From contig NZ_CP086108.1 in the NCBI RefSeq assembly GCF_016765655.2, forward strand, positions 344,501-408,500: a stretch of 64,000 bases of DNA. The letters are read 5' to 3'. Positions 37,638 through 47,600 of the stretch are shown piece by piece; position 1 is the first letter of the stretch, and the number at the start of each line of letters is the position of its first letter. Under the pieces are notes generated by a model. The model searched no databases and was not told the origin of the DNA. It saw only the letters and a program-made list of their open reading frames with translations. The stretch comes from Skermanella mucosa. GTDB lineage: Bacteria; Pseudomonadota; Alphaproteobacteria; Azospirillales; Azospirillaceae. A program made the translations under genes and the position numbers.

Positions 37638-38402
37638 ATGACCGACCACAACCCCGCCGCACCCCCGGACGCCCGCCGACGCCGCGGCGGCAATCCGCCG
37701 ACCGGATCCCAGCAGCGGTTCGAAGCGATCCATGGCGAGATCCGCGACCGGATCTGCCTGCTGCGCTATCCGCCCGGCCACACGCTGGGCGAGCACGACC
37801 TGGCGCGGGAGTTCGGGACGAGCCGGACCCCGATCCGCCGGGTGCTGCAGCGGCTGGAGCATGAGGGGCTGGTCGTGAGCCGGCACGGCGTCGGCACCAT
37901 CGTCACCCTGATCGAGTTCGATGAGCTTGAGGAGATCGACGCCCTGCGCATGAAGCTGGCTGAGATCGCCGGCGAGCTGTCGCCGCTGGCGCGCGGCCCC
38001 GACGACGTCGCCCGCATGAGGACGCTGCTGGAGCGCTGCCGCGGCATCCGGTCCAGGATCGACCTGGAGGCGCTGGGCCGCCTCCACATCGCGGTCCAGC
38101 GGGAACTGTCCCGGTCCATCGGCAACCGGCCGCTGCGGGAGATCGGCGACCGCCTGTTCTTCCAGACCGCGCGGATGTGGCTCCAGCTGCTGCCGCGGAT
38201 GGACTGGACGGCGGAAGTCGACGCGTTCGCGGGCGAAATAGCGGATCTGATCGGGGCTATGGAGCTGAACGACCTCGCCAGCCTCCACCGCATCCGCGAA
38301 AACCATATTTCGATGAGCCGGAGGCGCATTAAGGGATACTTCGGTCAGGAGATCCCTGCGGGAGCGACATCCCTCCTCCGGCCGGACAACGGAGTTATAT
38401 AA
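37638..38402 (+). CDS. GntR-family transcriptional regulator (FCD-like)
   Basis: 254 residues. A GntR winged helix lies at about 28-95 (IHGEIRDRICLLRYPPGHTLGEHDLAREFGTSRTPIRRVLQRL, with the SRTPIR recognition helix). An all-helical ligand-binding domain of the FadR/FCD kind follows, with LHIAVQRELSRSIGN matching the usual metal-site helix region. It probably represses a catabolic or transport gene in response to a small acid. It may be co-transcribed with the MocR gene upstream. The ligand and targets cannot be told from this window. Confidence 0.9.
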   Translation: MTDHNPAAPPDARRRRGGNPPTGSQQRFEAIHGEIRDRICLLRYPPGHTLGEHDLAREFGTSRTPIRRVLQRLEHEGLVVSRHGVGTIVTLIEFDELEEIDALRMKLAEIAGELSPLARGPDDVARMRTLLERCRGIRSRIDLEALGRLHIAVQRELSRSIGNRPLREIGDRLFFQTARMWLQLLPRMDWTAEVDAFAGEIADLIGAMELNDLASLHRIRENHISMSRRRIKGYFGQEIPAGATSLLRPDNGVI

Positions 38403-38870
38403 AATGCGTGCTTAAACCGGGCGCTCCGGTCCGTTATCGTCGACAATCCGAAGGACTGTTCAGCGGTCAGATCGAAGCGGATCGGAAGCGACCAAATGCG
38501 GATCTCGACTGACAACGTCGAAGACAGAGGAGGCGGGCGCGGCGGCGCCTGGCCCGAAAGGCCGGGCAACAGGTCGCGGCTGCGGTCCAAGCAGGGCCGC
38601 CGTGCCGTCGCCGCCCTGGTGCGTCCGGGCATCTCCAGCCGGTTCCGGCCGGCCACCGTGGCACGCCACGGACAACGAAGCGTCCCCTGCGCCCCACCGT
38701 GAGGACGGCGTCGCGATAACGCGACCCTGTCGGCGCCGAAGATCCATCCCCGGGCACGCCTGCCGTGCCTGCGCGACGGCGCGCGCCGCCTTTCCGTCAT
38801 CAACGTCACGTCGAACCGGGCTCCGCACCGCGGGTGCCCGCCCGGCCGACCATTGGGCGAAACCAGAAAA
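38403..38870. other. 468-bp intergenic region, no convincing gene
   Basis: GC-rich sequence between the GntR gene and the SGNH gene. Short frames on both strands are Arg/Pro/Gly-rich and look like chance. Its start (about 38395-38460) is less GC-rich and could hold the promoter or terminator signals. I found no RNA gene. Confidence 0.5.
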
Positions 38871-39866
38871 ATGTCGAATACACCGTCCACCAGGGCCGCG
38901 CTGCGATTTAATATCGCCTTCCTGTCGTGGTGCGCCCTGTTCCTGGTCCTGGGCGCCGCCGGGCTCGCCGCCCTGGCGTCCGTCGATCGTCTTCCCGCGC
39001 CGCCGATCACGGCGACCAACTGCATCGACGAGAAGTTCAAGTTCCTCCGCGAGACGACCATCCGGGAACCCGACCTGCTGGCCGTCGGCTCCTCGGTCAC
39101 CTGGAGAAACCTGGACCTTTCCATCCTCAAGGCCCGCTACGGCAGCGCCGTCCAGCCGCTCAACGCGGCGCCCTGCTATCTCCACGTGGACGAGACGGCG
39201 TTCTTGACAGGATTCCTGCTGGACAACATGCCGAGCGTCAAGACGGTGCTGTCGGTCTTCTCCATGCGCGATTTCGAAGCCTGCTCCGCCGGCGAGAACG
39301 CCTTCTTCCGGCCCGGGGATGCCCAAGGCTATGTCTTCGGCGGCAATCCGGGCTGGCATCTCTACTTCAAGAACTTCAGGCCGGGAGCCTTCCTGCGCGA
39401 CGCCCTGACCCTGGCCGACATGCGGTCCGGGCGGAACATCGACGCGCCCCTGGTGATGGACGCCTACGGCTCGGGACCGCTGATGCTGCCGGAACCGGAC
39501 ATCCGCGAGAACGTCTCGGTCGATCCCGCCTGCCTCACGCAGCTGCGGGCCTTGAGCGAGGGTCTGGCCCGGCGCGGCGTCGAGTTCGTGGTCGTGCTGC
39601 TGCCGCCCATGCCGGCCTGGATCGCCGCCTACGATCCCGGCGGATTCCGGGACCGGGCCTTCCGAGCCGAGGTTTCCCGGCACCTGGAACGGACAGGAGC
39701 CCTGCTGATCGACGCCGCCAAGGGGCTGTCGCTGACGGACAAGGACTTCACGGACCATGCCCATCTGCAATGGACGTCCGTGCCGGCCTTCATGGATCAC
39801 CTGATCTCCCAGATGGACCGGTCGAAGCTCGATTTCGCCGGCGGGGAAAAACACCATGCTCTTTAA
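38871..39866 (+). CDS. SGNH-hydrolase-like membrane-anchored protein, partner of an MBOAT acyltransferase
   Basis: 331 residues from ATG 38871 (a TTG at 38853 is the alternative start). There is one N-terminal membrane segment (about 18-42). The periplasmic part has a GSS block (AVGSSVTWRNL, the likely Ser nucleophile) and a DxxH-like pair near the C-terminus (FTDHAHLQW). This is the arrangement of AlgJ/AlgX-like SGNH proteins that hand acyl groups to a polymer. It overlaps the following MBOAT gene by 11 nt, supporting a joint O-acylation function. Confidence 0.75.
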   Translation: MSNTPSTRAALRFNIAFLSWCALFLVLGAAGLAALASVDRLPAPPITATNCIDEKFKFLRETTIREPDLLAVGSSVTWRNLDLSILKARYGSAVQPLNAAPCYLHVDETAFLTGFLLDNMPSVKTVLSVFSMRDFEACSAGENAFFRPGDAQGYVFGGNPGWHLYFKNFRPGAFLRDALTLADMRSGRNIDAPLVMDAYGSGPLMLPEPDIRENVSVDPACLTQLRALSEGLARRGVEFVVVLLPPMPAWIAAYDPGGFRDRAFRAEVSRHLERTGALLIDAAKGLSLTDKDFTDHAHLQWTSVPAFMDHLISQMDRSKLDFAGGEKHHAL

Positions 39867-41337
39867 TTCCTGGGTGTTCATCGCCGCCTTCCTGCCGGTG
39901 ACGCTGGTCGTCTACCGCCTGCTGGCGCTCCAGCCCAACCCGCGCCTGCCGCTGCTGTGGCTGACGCTGGCGTCGCTCTTCTTCTATGGCTGGTGGAACC
40001 CGTCGCACGTCCCGCTGCTGCTGGCCAGCGTGCTGTTCAACCACGCGGCGGGAGCGAAGCTCGCCGCGCTGTCGCGGGGGCCGGCCGGATCGACCAGGCC
40101 GCTGCTGGCCCTGGGCGTCACCGTCAACCTGCTGCTGATCGGCTACTTCAAGTACTCGGTCTTCGTGCTGGACAATGTCGGGGCGCTGGCCGGCATCGAT
40201 TTCGGCATCAGGGCGCTGGTCCTGCCGCTCGGGATCTCGTTCTTCACCTTCCAGCAGATCGCCTATCTGGTGGACGCGGCGGAAGGCAAGTCGGCCGACT
40301 ACGGCCTGGCGGACTACTGCCTGTTCGTGGCCTTCTTCCCGCAGCTCATCGCGGGGCCGATCGTCCACCACAAGGACCTGATGCCCCAGTTCAGCCGGCC
40401 GGAGAACCTGCGCTTCAGCCACGAGGGCTTCGCCCTGGGCCTGGCCTTCTTCACGGTCGGGCTGTGGAAGAAGGTCGTGCTGGCAGACCAGCTCGCCACC
40501 TATGCGACCCCCATGTTCGATGCCGCCGCGACCCATGCATTGACCGCCGCGGAGGCCTGGACCGGAGCGCTGGCCTATTCCCTCCAGCTCTATTTCGACT
40601 TCTCCGGCTATTCCGACATGGCGGTCGGCCTGGGTCTGCTGTTCGGCGTCTGGCTTCCCTTCAACTTCAACTCGCCCTACCAAGCGACCGACATCATCGA
40701 TTTCTGGCGGCGCTGGCATATCACCCTGTCGGAGTTCCTGCGCGACTACCTCTATATCCGGCTGGGCGGCAACCGCCACGGCAAGGCGCGCCGCTACCTG
40801 AACCTGTTCCTCACCATGGTGCTGGGCGGGCTGTGGCACGGCGCCGGCTGGACATTCATCGTCTGGGGCGCCCTGCACGGCGTCTACCTGATCGTGAACC
40901 ACGGCTGGCGGGCGCTGCGCTCCCGCCTGGGCCTGGGTAACGGGGGCCTGGGCGGCGTCTGGCTCGGCCGGGGGCTGACGTTCCTGTGCGTCACCGTCGC
41001 GTGGGTCTTCTTCCGGGCGACCTCCCTGGACGACGCCTTCGCCATCCTGCACGCCATGACCGGCGCCAACGGCTGGACCGCCGATCCCGTGCGGCTCGGG
41101 TCCGTGGCCGACCTGTTCGTCTATCGCCACGAGATCCTGATCGCGTCCCTGCTCGCCGTCTGCATGCTGGCGCCCAACTCCCAGGAATGGCTGCTCGGCA
41201 CGGCCGGGGCCGGGCGGACGTGGCGGCTGCCCCGCTGGCAATTCACGCCGCTGTGGGCCGGCGTCGCGGCCTGCTGCTTCCTGTTCACCCTGACCCGCCT
41301 GACCTCGGTCAGCGAATTCATCTACTTCAACTTCTAG
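39856..41337 (+). CDS. MBOAT-family O-acyltransferase (AlgI-like)
   Basis: 493 residues with about ten hydrophobic segments. Hallmarks of AlgI/DltB-type MBOAT enzymes are clear: YFDFSGYSDMAVG near 250, then PFNFNSPYQATDIIDFWRRWHITLSEFLRDYLYIRLGGNRHG, and the active-site region GGLWHGAGWTFIVWGALHG near 325 with the conserved His. These inner-membrane enzymes pass acetyl or other acyl groups outward to modify extracellular polymers. The upstream SGNH protein is the expected partner. No polysaccharide biosynthesis genes are adjacent, so the acceptor is unknown. Confidence 0.93.
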   Translation: MLFNSWVFIAAFLPVTLVVYRLLALQPNPRLPLLWLTLASLFFYGWWNPSHVPLLLASVLFNHAAGAKLAALSRGPAGSTRPLLALGVTVNLLLIGYFKYSVFVLDNVGALAGIDFGIRALVLPLGISFFTFQQIAYLVDAAEGKSADYGLADYCLFVAFFPQLIAGPIVHHKDLMPQFSRPENLRFSHEGFALGLAFFTVGLWKKVVLADQLATYATPMFDAAATHALTAAEAWTGALAYSLQLYFDFSGYSDMAVGLGLLFGVWLPFNFNSPYQATDIIDFWRRWHITLSEFLRDYLYIRLGGNRHGKARRYLNLFLTMVLGGLWHGAGWTFIVWGALHGVYLIVNHGWRALRSRLGLGNGGLGGVWLGRGLTFLCVTVAWVFFRATSLDDAFAILHAMTGANGWTADPVRLGSVADLFVYRHEILIASLLAVCMLAPNSQEWLLGTAGAGRTWRLPRWQFTPLWAGVAACCFLFTLTRLTSVSEFIYFNF

Positions 41338-41346
41338 ATCGCGGAG

Positions 41347-41365
41347 GGGCGGCGTCCTGCCGCCC
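41347..41365. terminator. Possible terminator hairpin after the MBOAT gene
   Basis: GGGCGGC and GCCGCCC (7 bp) separated by a 5-nt loop, 10 nt after the stop codon. No T-run follows, so termination is uncertain. Confidence 0.35.
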
Positions 41366-41366
41366 T

Positions 41367-41392
41367 GGAACTGTGCCCGATCAAGTCGATCC
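41367..41392. repeat. Dispersed 3'-end repeat related to 62388-62411
   Basis: The segment containing CTGTGCCCGATCAAGTCGAT resembles CTGTACCCGAACAGGTCGAT at 62393-62412 (20 of 24 bases match over the aligned stretch). Both lie just after a gene's stop. It is a short member of an intergenic repeat family. Confidence 0.55.
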
Positions 41393-41540
41393 GGCCGGGG
41401 CAGGCGGCCGGAACCTGACCCGCATCCCGCCGATCCCGCGCCATGCGCAGATAGTGCTGGATCGGCCGGGCCGGACTGCGGATCATCTCCGGCGGGTCAT
41501 GCAGCCAACGACGTGGCTCTTCTGAGGGGAGGCAGCGATC

Positions 41541-42401
41541 ATGTTCAAGAAGATACTGGTGCCGTTGACGGGCGCAGGCACCGACCGGCGGTCCGCCGCC
41601 CTGGCCTTCATGGTGGCCGACCGGGTCCGGGGCCATGTCGAGGGCCTGTGCGTGACGCCCCACGCGGAAGTGGCGTCCCCGGTGGAGACCGCCTCGATCC
41701 CGGCCGCCCTGGGCCGGAAGCTGCGCGAGATCGCGGAGACGCGGCAGTCCCAACTGGTGGAATCGGCACGGCTGCTGTTCGAGGACCTGGACCGGCGCTT
41801 CGGCGGCCCCGGCACCGGGCGGCCGACCTCGTCCTGGCGCGCCGAGGTCGGCTCCCTGGCGGAGATCATCCCCGAGGAGGCCCGGCTGGCGGACCTGACC
41901 GTCTTCGCCCGCGACGGCGGCGGCGCCGACCTGATCGGTGCCGCGCTGGAAGCCACGCTGTTCGATTCGGGCCGTCCGATCCTGCTGGCGCCGGCAATGG
42001 AGCCCGGGGCGGAACCGGCGTCGTTCGGGACGGCCGTCGCCGTCGCGTGGGACGGCGGCCTGCCGGCGTCGCGCGCCGTTGCCTCGGCGCTTCCGCTGCT
42101 CGCGGCGGCGGACCGCGTGATCATCCTGACAGGCGAAAAGCCCTCCAACCGGCGCGCGGGCGATCCCGACCGGCTGGCGGAAAGCCTGCGCTGGCACGGC
42201 GTGAATGCAGAGTGCCTGCGGGTCACCGACGACGGGCGCCCCCTGGCGCTGGCGCTGGTGGCCGGAGCCGCCGAATGCGGCTGCGACCTGATGGTGATGG
42301 GCGGCTATGGCCATAGCCGTTTCCGCGAGACGGTGCTGGGCGGCGTGACCCGGGACATCCTGTCCACCCCGCCGGACCTGCCCATCCTGATGGCGCATTG
42401 A
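41541..42401 (+). CDS. Universal stress protein, tandem Usp domains
   Basis: 286 residues made of two Usp folds. The first (MFKKILVPLTG to about 150) has lost the Gly-rich nucleotide motif. The second ends with MGGYGHSRFRETVLGGVTRDIL, the complete G-xx-G-x9-G-T ATP-binding pattern. GGGGAGG lies upstream of the ATG. Such proteins help survival under stress and may bind ATP. It stands alone in its orientation, separated from the MBOAT gene by 203 nt, and does not reveal a pathway. Confidence 0.92.
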   Translation: MFKKILVPLTGAGTDRRSAALAFMVADRVRGHVEGLCVTPHAEVASPVETASIPAALGRKLREIAETRQSQLVESARLLFEDLDRRFGGPGTGRPTSSWRAEVGSLAEIIPEEARLADLTVFARDGGGADLIGAALEATLFDSGRPILLAPAMEPGAEPASFGTAVAVAWDGGLPASRAVASALPLLAAADRVIILTGEKPSNRRAGDPDRLAESLRWHGVNAECLRVTDDGRPLALALVAGAAECGCDLMVMGGYGHSRFRETVLGGVTRDILSTPPDLPILMAH

Positions 42402-43184
42402 AACCTGCTTCCGGCATCGGGAAGCCGGAGAGAGTTCTGACGGGTCCCTGGCCTATGGGTCCGGGACCCTTTCCACCGATGCCGTCCCGTGGACGCACGC
42501 GCGCCCACCGGCCCGGCCCCTCACATCCTTACTTGATCCCGGCGAAGCATACCCCGGCGGAACCAAATCCTCGGAGCGGCCGGAAGGGTGCCGCACTGTA
42601 AACCCCGCCGCTTACTTTTTCAGGTTGCACATTGGGACGATCGGATACATTGTGCCCTGAAAGAACATTGCGTTTTTAAAAATATTCCCAACTTCAATAT
42701 GCATACAACTATCAGCCCGCACTGGAAAGAATCGGCCCTTCAGATTAGCTCCACCATGTACGTCCATGCGAACATGAACTAGTGAATAAAGTCTTATGCC
42801 TAAAATAAACAAGAAAAAACGCCTGGTTTCATGTATTAGTTTGAATGCTGCCCACCGGCGATCCAGGGACAGCATCTCCGCGTTAGACACAATAAAAACC
42901 AAAGGTGTTCGCGCAGAAACCTCCCGATGTACTTTCAAAGAATGGAACCTTAGCTTCCAGGCACAAGCACATGCCGGTTCCTGAACCACCGTTGTCCTTG
43001 CCGGATATGCACTGATCAGGATTTCCTGAGCCGAAAAGCCGACGTTATTTACGCGCAATCCCAACCGGGAGGCCCTGCGGAAGACGAATAAAAAGGCGGT
43101 CGGAGAGGCTCGAGATATCAAGCCCATGTGAACCTGACGTTTCAGTCGTCGTCCCATCGTGACGATATCAGGAGGGAGAAAAAG
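42402..43184. promoter_or_regulatory. 783-bp AT-rich leader/intergenic region before the diaminobutyrate aminotransferase
   Basis: No convincing gene. From about 42600 to 43110 base composition shifts sharply towards A and T relative to everything around it, with runs such as TTTTTAAAAATATT near 42670. This marks promoters, an xenogeneic segment or a decayed gene. A GGGTCC-G-GGACCC hairpin followed by TTTCC (42457-42472) may end the upstream transcript. Short frames on either strand lack family features. A strong AGGAGGG ribosome binding site for the aminotransferase lies at the right edge (about 43170). Confidence 0.5.
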
Positions 43185-44477
43185 ATGGCGACCAATCCAT
43201 CGCCGGAAGCCGACTGCGTCTTCCATCGCCGGGAATCCGGCGTTCGAAGCTATTGCCGCCACTTCAACGTCGTCTTTCGCAGCGCCCGGGGCAGTTTGAT
43301 GAGGGACGCCGCGGGGCGCGAATACATCGACTTCCTGGCCGGATGCGCATCCCTCAACTACGGCCACAACGACCCGGACATGAAACAGGCCCTGGTCGAG
43401 CACATCCTGAACGACGGCATCGCCCATGGCCTGGACCTCTTCACCACGGCCAAGCAGAGTTTCCTGGAAACATTCGAGAAACTCATCCTCGAGCCCCGGG
43501 GGCTGGATTACCGCCTGCAATTCACCGGCCCGACCGGCACCAATGCGGTCGAGGCGGCGCTCAAGCTGGCGCGCAAGGTGACGGGCCGAACGAACGTCGT
43601 GGCGTTCACCAACGGGTTCCACGGCGTGAGCCTGGGATCCCTGGCCGCCACCGGCAACCGCCATCACCGCATGGGTCCCGTCCTGCCGCTCCACGGTGTT
43701 TCGCGGGTTCCGTTCGACGGCTACCTGGGGCCGGACTTCGATACCGCCGACCTCCTCGACCGCATGCTGTCCGATCCAAGCAGCGGACTGGATGCGCCCG
43801 CCGCGATCCTGCTGGAGACGGTCCAGGGGGAGGGAGGGCTGAATGCGGCCGGTGCCCCCTGGGTGCGCCGGTTGGCCCGCCTGGCGGAGCGGCACGGCGC
43901 CCTCTTCATCGTGGACGACATCCAGGCCGGGTGCGGCCGGACGGGGACCTTCTTCAGCTTCGAGGCCCTGGGCGTGGTCCCCGACCTGGTGGTCCTGTCG
44001 AAGTCCCTGTCGGGCTTCGGGCTGCCCATGGCGCTCCTGCTGATCCGCCCGCAGCACGACGCGTGGCGGCCGGGCGAGCACAACGGCACGTTCCGGGGCA
44101 ATACCCATGCCTTCGTGACGGCCAGGGTCGCCCTGCGGAAATTCTGGTCCGACGGCGCCTTCGCCGCGGCCACCCAGGCGAAGGCTTCCCGGGTCAGGGA
44201 ACGGCTGTCGGGGATGGCGGAAATGATTCCGGGCAGCCGGATCAAGGGACGGGGCATGATGATCGGCCTGGATGTCGGCTCGGGCGAACTGGCCGACAGG
44301 ATCTGCCATCACTGCTTCGGGGACGGGCTGATCATCGAGACGTCGGGAGCCCATGACGAAGTGGTCAAGATCCTCGCCCCCCTGACGACCCCTGACGACC
44401 TGCTGGAACGCGGGCTGGACATCCTGGAGAACGCGGTCCACGCGGCTGCCCACGGCGGCCGGGCCGCCGCCGAATAG
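43185..44477 (+). CDS. Diaminobutyrate--2-oxoglutarate aminotransferase (EctB/Dat-like)
   Basis: 430 residues from the ATG at 43185, fixed by AGGAGGG 8 nt upstream. It is a class III PLP aminotransferase close to EctB: FHRRESGVRSYCRHFNVVF, FLAGCASLNYGHNDP, GPTGTNAVEAALKLARK, FTNGFHGVSLGSLA, VDDIQAGCGRTGTFF, and the PLP Lys at about 273 in VLSKSLSGFGLP. The family moves an amino group between glutamate and aspartate semialdehyde, giving L-2,4-diaminobutyrate. The ectoine partners ectA and ectC are absent. The next gene is a Pls-type polymer synthetase, so I infer that this enzyme supplies its monomer. Lysine-6-aminotransferase-like activity is less likely. Confidence 0.88.
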   Translation: MATNPSPEADCVFHRRESGVRSYCRHFNVVFRSARGSLMRDAAGREYIDFLAGCASLNYGHNDPDMKQALVEHILNDGIAHGLDLFTTAKQSFLETFEKLILEPRGLDYRLQFTGPTGTNAVEAALKLARKVTGRTNVVAFTNGFHGVSLGSLAATGNRHHRMGPVLPLHGVSRVPFDGYLGPDFDTADLLDRMLSDPSSGLDAPAAILLETVQGEGGLNAAGAPWVRRLARLAERHGALFIVDDIQAGCGRTGTFFSFEALGVVPDLVVLSKSLSGFGLPMALLLIRPQHDAWRPGEHNGTFRGNTHAFVTARVALRKFWSDGAFAAATQAKASRVRERLSGMAEMIPGSRIKGRGMMIGLDVGSGELADRICHHCFGDGLIIETSGAHDEVVKILAPLTTPDDLLERGLDILENAVHAAAHGGRAAAE

Positions 44478-44620
44478 GACCGACCCGGGCGCTTTCCCGA
44501 GGGAGACCGTCCGTCCGGCACCCGGAACCGGGTGCCGGCGCCTCCCGCCTTGCTCTCGTCCGACAGATCCCGCGCGGCATTCCGATCAACGTCAGCAAGA
44601 AACAGCTTCGGGGATCCGAA

Positions 44621-47600
44621 ATGGAAAGAACCGAACAGACCGTCACGAGCGAAGCGCCCGTCGAGGAGGAAGCCCCCTTCTCCCGCGAGACGATCGCTCA
44701 ACTCTATCCCGAGCCGGAGCGGGTCCTGACATGCCCCGGCCTCGGCAACCACATCCGCTGGCAGACCGGCGAGCGCCTCGACGGGCTGATCGCGTGGCGC
44801 TGCGCGATGATGAGCCGGAGCGGCGCCGCCGACCGGCTGGCGGTCTCGGCCGAGGACGGCCACCTGGGCTACGCCGACCTCGACCGGACGGCCAACCGGC
44901 TGGCACGCCTCCTGCTGAAGCGGGGCGTCGCGCCGGGCGACCGCGTCGGCCTGCTCTTCGCCAGGTCGATCTGGACCTATGTCGCGATGCTGGCGGTGAT
45001 GAAAGCGGGGGCTGCCTACGTCCCGCTCGATCCCGGCTTTCCCCGGGAGCGGGTCTCCTTCATCTCGCAGGATGCCGGCATCGGGCTCTTCCTGACGACC
45101 TCCGGGCTGGTCGGCCAGCTCGACGGGCTGGGAATGGAAACGCTCTGCCTGGACCGGATCGCCCCCCTCGTCGAGCGGGAACCCGACGCCCCCCTGGAGC
45201 GGCCGGCCGACGCCCCTCCGGATGCCCTCTGCTACATCATCTACACCTCGGGTTCGACCGGCTATCCCAAGGGCGTCGCCGTCGAGCACTCCAGCATCTG
45301 CAACTTCGTCAGGGTCGCGGCGGAAGTCTATGGGCTGACGGAGGACGACCGCGTCTACCAGGGCATGACGATCGCGTTCGATTTCTCGGTCGAGGAGATC
45401 TGGGTCCCGCTCTATTCCGGGTCGGCGCTGTTTCCCGCGCCGGCGGGTCCCAGCCTGGTCGGAGCCGACCTGTCGCAGTTCCTCTCGGTGCGGCGGATCA
45501 CGGCGCTCTGCTGCGTGCCCACGCTGCTGGCGACGCTGGAGGACGACCTGCCGTCCCTCCGGTTCATCCTGGTTTCCGGGGAGGCGTGCCCGCACAATCT
45601 GATCGAGCGGTGGTACCGGGAGGGCAGGACCTTCCTCAACGTCTACGGCCCGACGGAGGCGACGGTCACGGCGAGCTGGACGCTGCTGGAACCGAACAGG
45701 CCCGTCACCATCGGCGTGCCGCTCCCGACCTACATGATCCTGATCCTGGAGCCGGGCGAAGCCCGGCTGGCCAGGAAGGGCGACGCCGGGGAGGTCTGCA
45801 TAGCGGGCATCGGCCTGGCCCGGGAGTATGTCAACCGGCCCGACCTGACCGCCAAGGCCTTCATCCCCGATTTCCTGTACCTTCCGGACAACCCGTCCGG
45901 CCGCATCTACCGGACCGGCGACCTGGGACGCGTCACCGGGGACGGCGAGATCGAGTATCTCGGCCGGATCGACGCGCAGGTGAAGATCCGCGGCTACCGC
46001 ATCGAGCTGGCGGAGATCGAATCCGTCATCATGAGGGTGCCCGGGATCGCCCAGGCCGTCGTGGGCAAGTACGAGCCCGCGCCCGGCGCCGCCGAACTCG
46101 TGGCCTACTACACCCTCCGCCAGGACACCGCCGACCCCGGGCCGGACGCGATCTTCCAGGCCATCCGCAGCCATCTTCCGGCCTACATGCTGCCGGCTTT
46201 TTACGAGGCGATGGACGCCTTGCCGATGCTGCCGAGCGACAAGGTCGACCGGAAGAAGCTGCCGGCCCCGTCGCGACCCCGCTTCGTCGCCCGGAGCGCC
46301 CGGTACGTGGCGCCGGGCAACGACACCGAGCGGGAGATCGCCCGGATCCTCGGCGACGTGCTGACGGTCGAGCAGGTCTCGATGGACGACCATTTCTTCG
46401 ACGACCTGGGCGCCAATTCCCTGCTGATGGCGCGGTTCTGCGCCCGGGTCCGGGAACGCTTCGACTTCTCCGAGGTCTCCATGCGGGAGGTTTACCTGCA
46501 TCCGACCCTCCGGGAACTCACCGCGTTCCTCTCGACCAAGGTCCGCCGGAAACAGGAGGCCGTCCGCGACGAGCCCGTCCATGTCGCAAGCACGGCGGAC
46601 TATGTCCTGTGCGGCTTCCTCCAGCTTGCCTTCTACGCCGTCTATTCGACCGCCCTGGTCGTCGCGCTGGTCGAGGGCTACGGCTGGGTATCCGCCTCGG
46701 ACACCTTGGCCGACAGCTATGTCCGGTCGGCGGCGTTCGCCGCGACGGCCTTCGTCACCCTCGCCGCCCTGCCGGTCGCGCTCAAATGGCTGCTGGTCGG
46801 CCGGTGGCGGGAGGAGCGGATCCCGATCTGGAGCCTGGGATATTTCCGATTCTGGATCGTCAAGCGGCTGGTCCAGGCGAACCCGATGGTCCTGTTCGTC
46901 GGATCCCCCGTCTACAATGCCTATCTGCGGATGCTGGGAGCCAAGGTCGGCCGGGACGCGGTCATCTTCTCCGTCGCTCCCGTCTGCACGGATCTCCTGA
47001 CGATCGGCGATGCCGCGATCGTCAGGAAGGATTCCCTCCTTACCGGATACCGCGCCCGGTCCGGCTTCATCGAGACCGGCTCCGTCGCCATCGGCCGGAA
47101 CGCCTTCGTCGGGGAAGGGACGGTGCTGGATATCGGCACCTCGATCGGCGACGGCGCCCAGCTTGGCCATTCGTCCTCCCTTCACCGGGGGCAGGCGATA
47201 CCTCCGGGCAAACGCTACCACGGGTCGCCCGCCCAGGAGACGCAGGACGATTACGCGACGGTCGAGCCCAGGCGCTGCGGCACCCTGCGCCGATGGGCCT
47301 TCTCCGTGGCGCAGGTGGTGTCCCTGTTCGCGGTCACCCTGCCGCTGCCCGTCATGGTGCTGGACGCGCTGCTGAGCTCACTGGAGTTCGGGACGGCGGC
47401 GGAAGTGGTCGCCCACGCGAGCGCGAGCTTCACCGCCCTGGACTTCCACCTGGACCTGCTCGCCTGGTCCGCCGGGCTGTTCTTCGGGCTGCTGATCCTG
47501 GGCCTGGCCATCATCGTCACGGTGCCGCGCCTGCTGAACCTCTGCCTCAGGGAGGACACGACCTACGTCCTGTACGGGTTCCACTACTTCGTGTACCGGC

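Noticed and set aside
38496-38702. 68-codon + strand frame before the SGNH gene
   Set aside because: Arg/Gly-rich translation, typical of non-coding GC-rich DNA, and no ribosome binding site.
42796-42984. 62-codon + strand frame in the AT-rich region
   Set aside because: No ribosome binding site, no recognisable features, and composition that fits random AT-rich DNA.
42612-44453. Minus-strand 613-codon frame ending in an AT-rich part with a protein-like tail
   Set aside because: Most of it is antisense to the aminotransferase. The last 60 codons look somewhat natural but match no family, and the frame has no plausible start of its own.
43185-44477. Ectoine biosynthesis
   Set aside because: The aminotransferase is EctB-like, but ectA and ectC are absent on both sides, and the next gene is a polymer synthetase.
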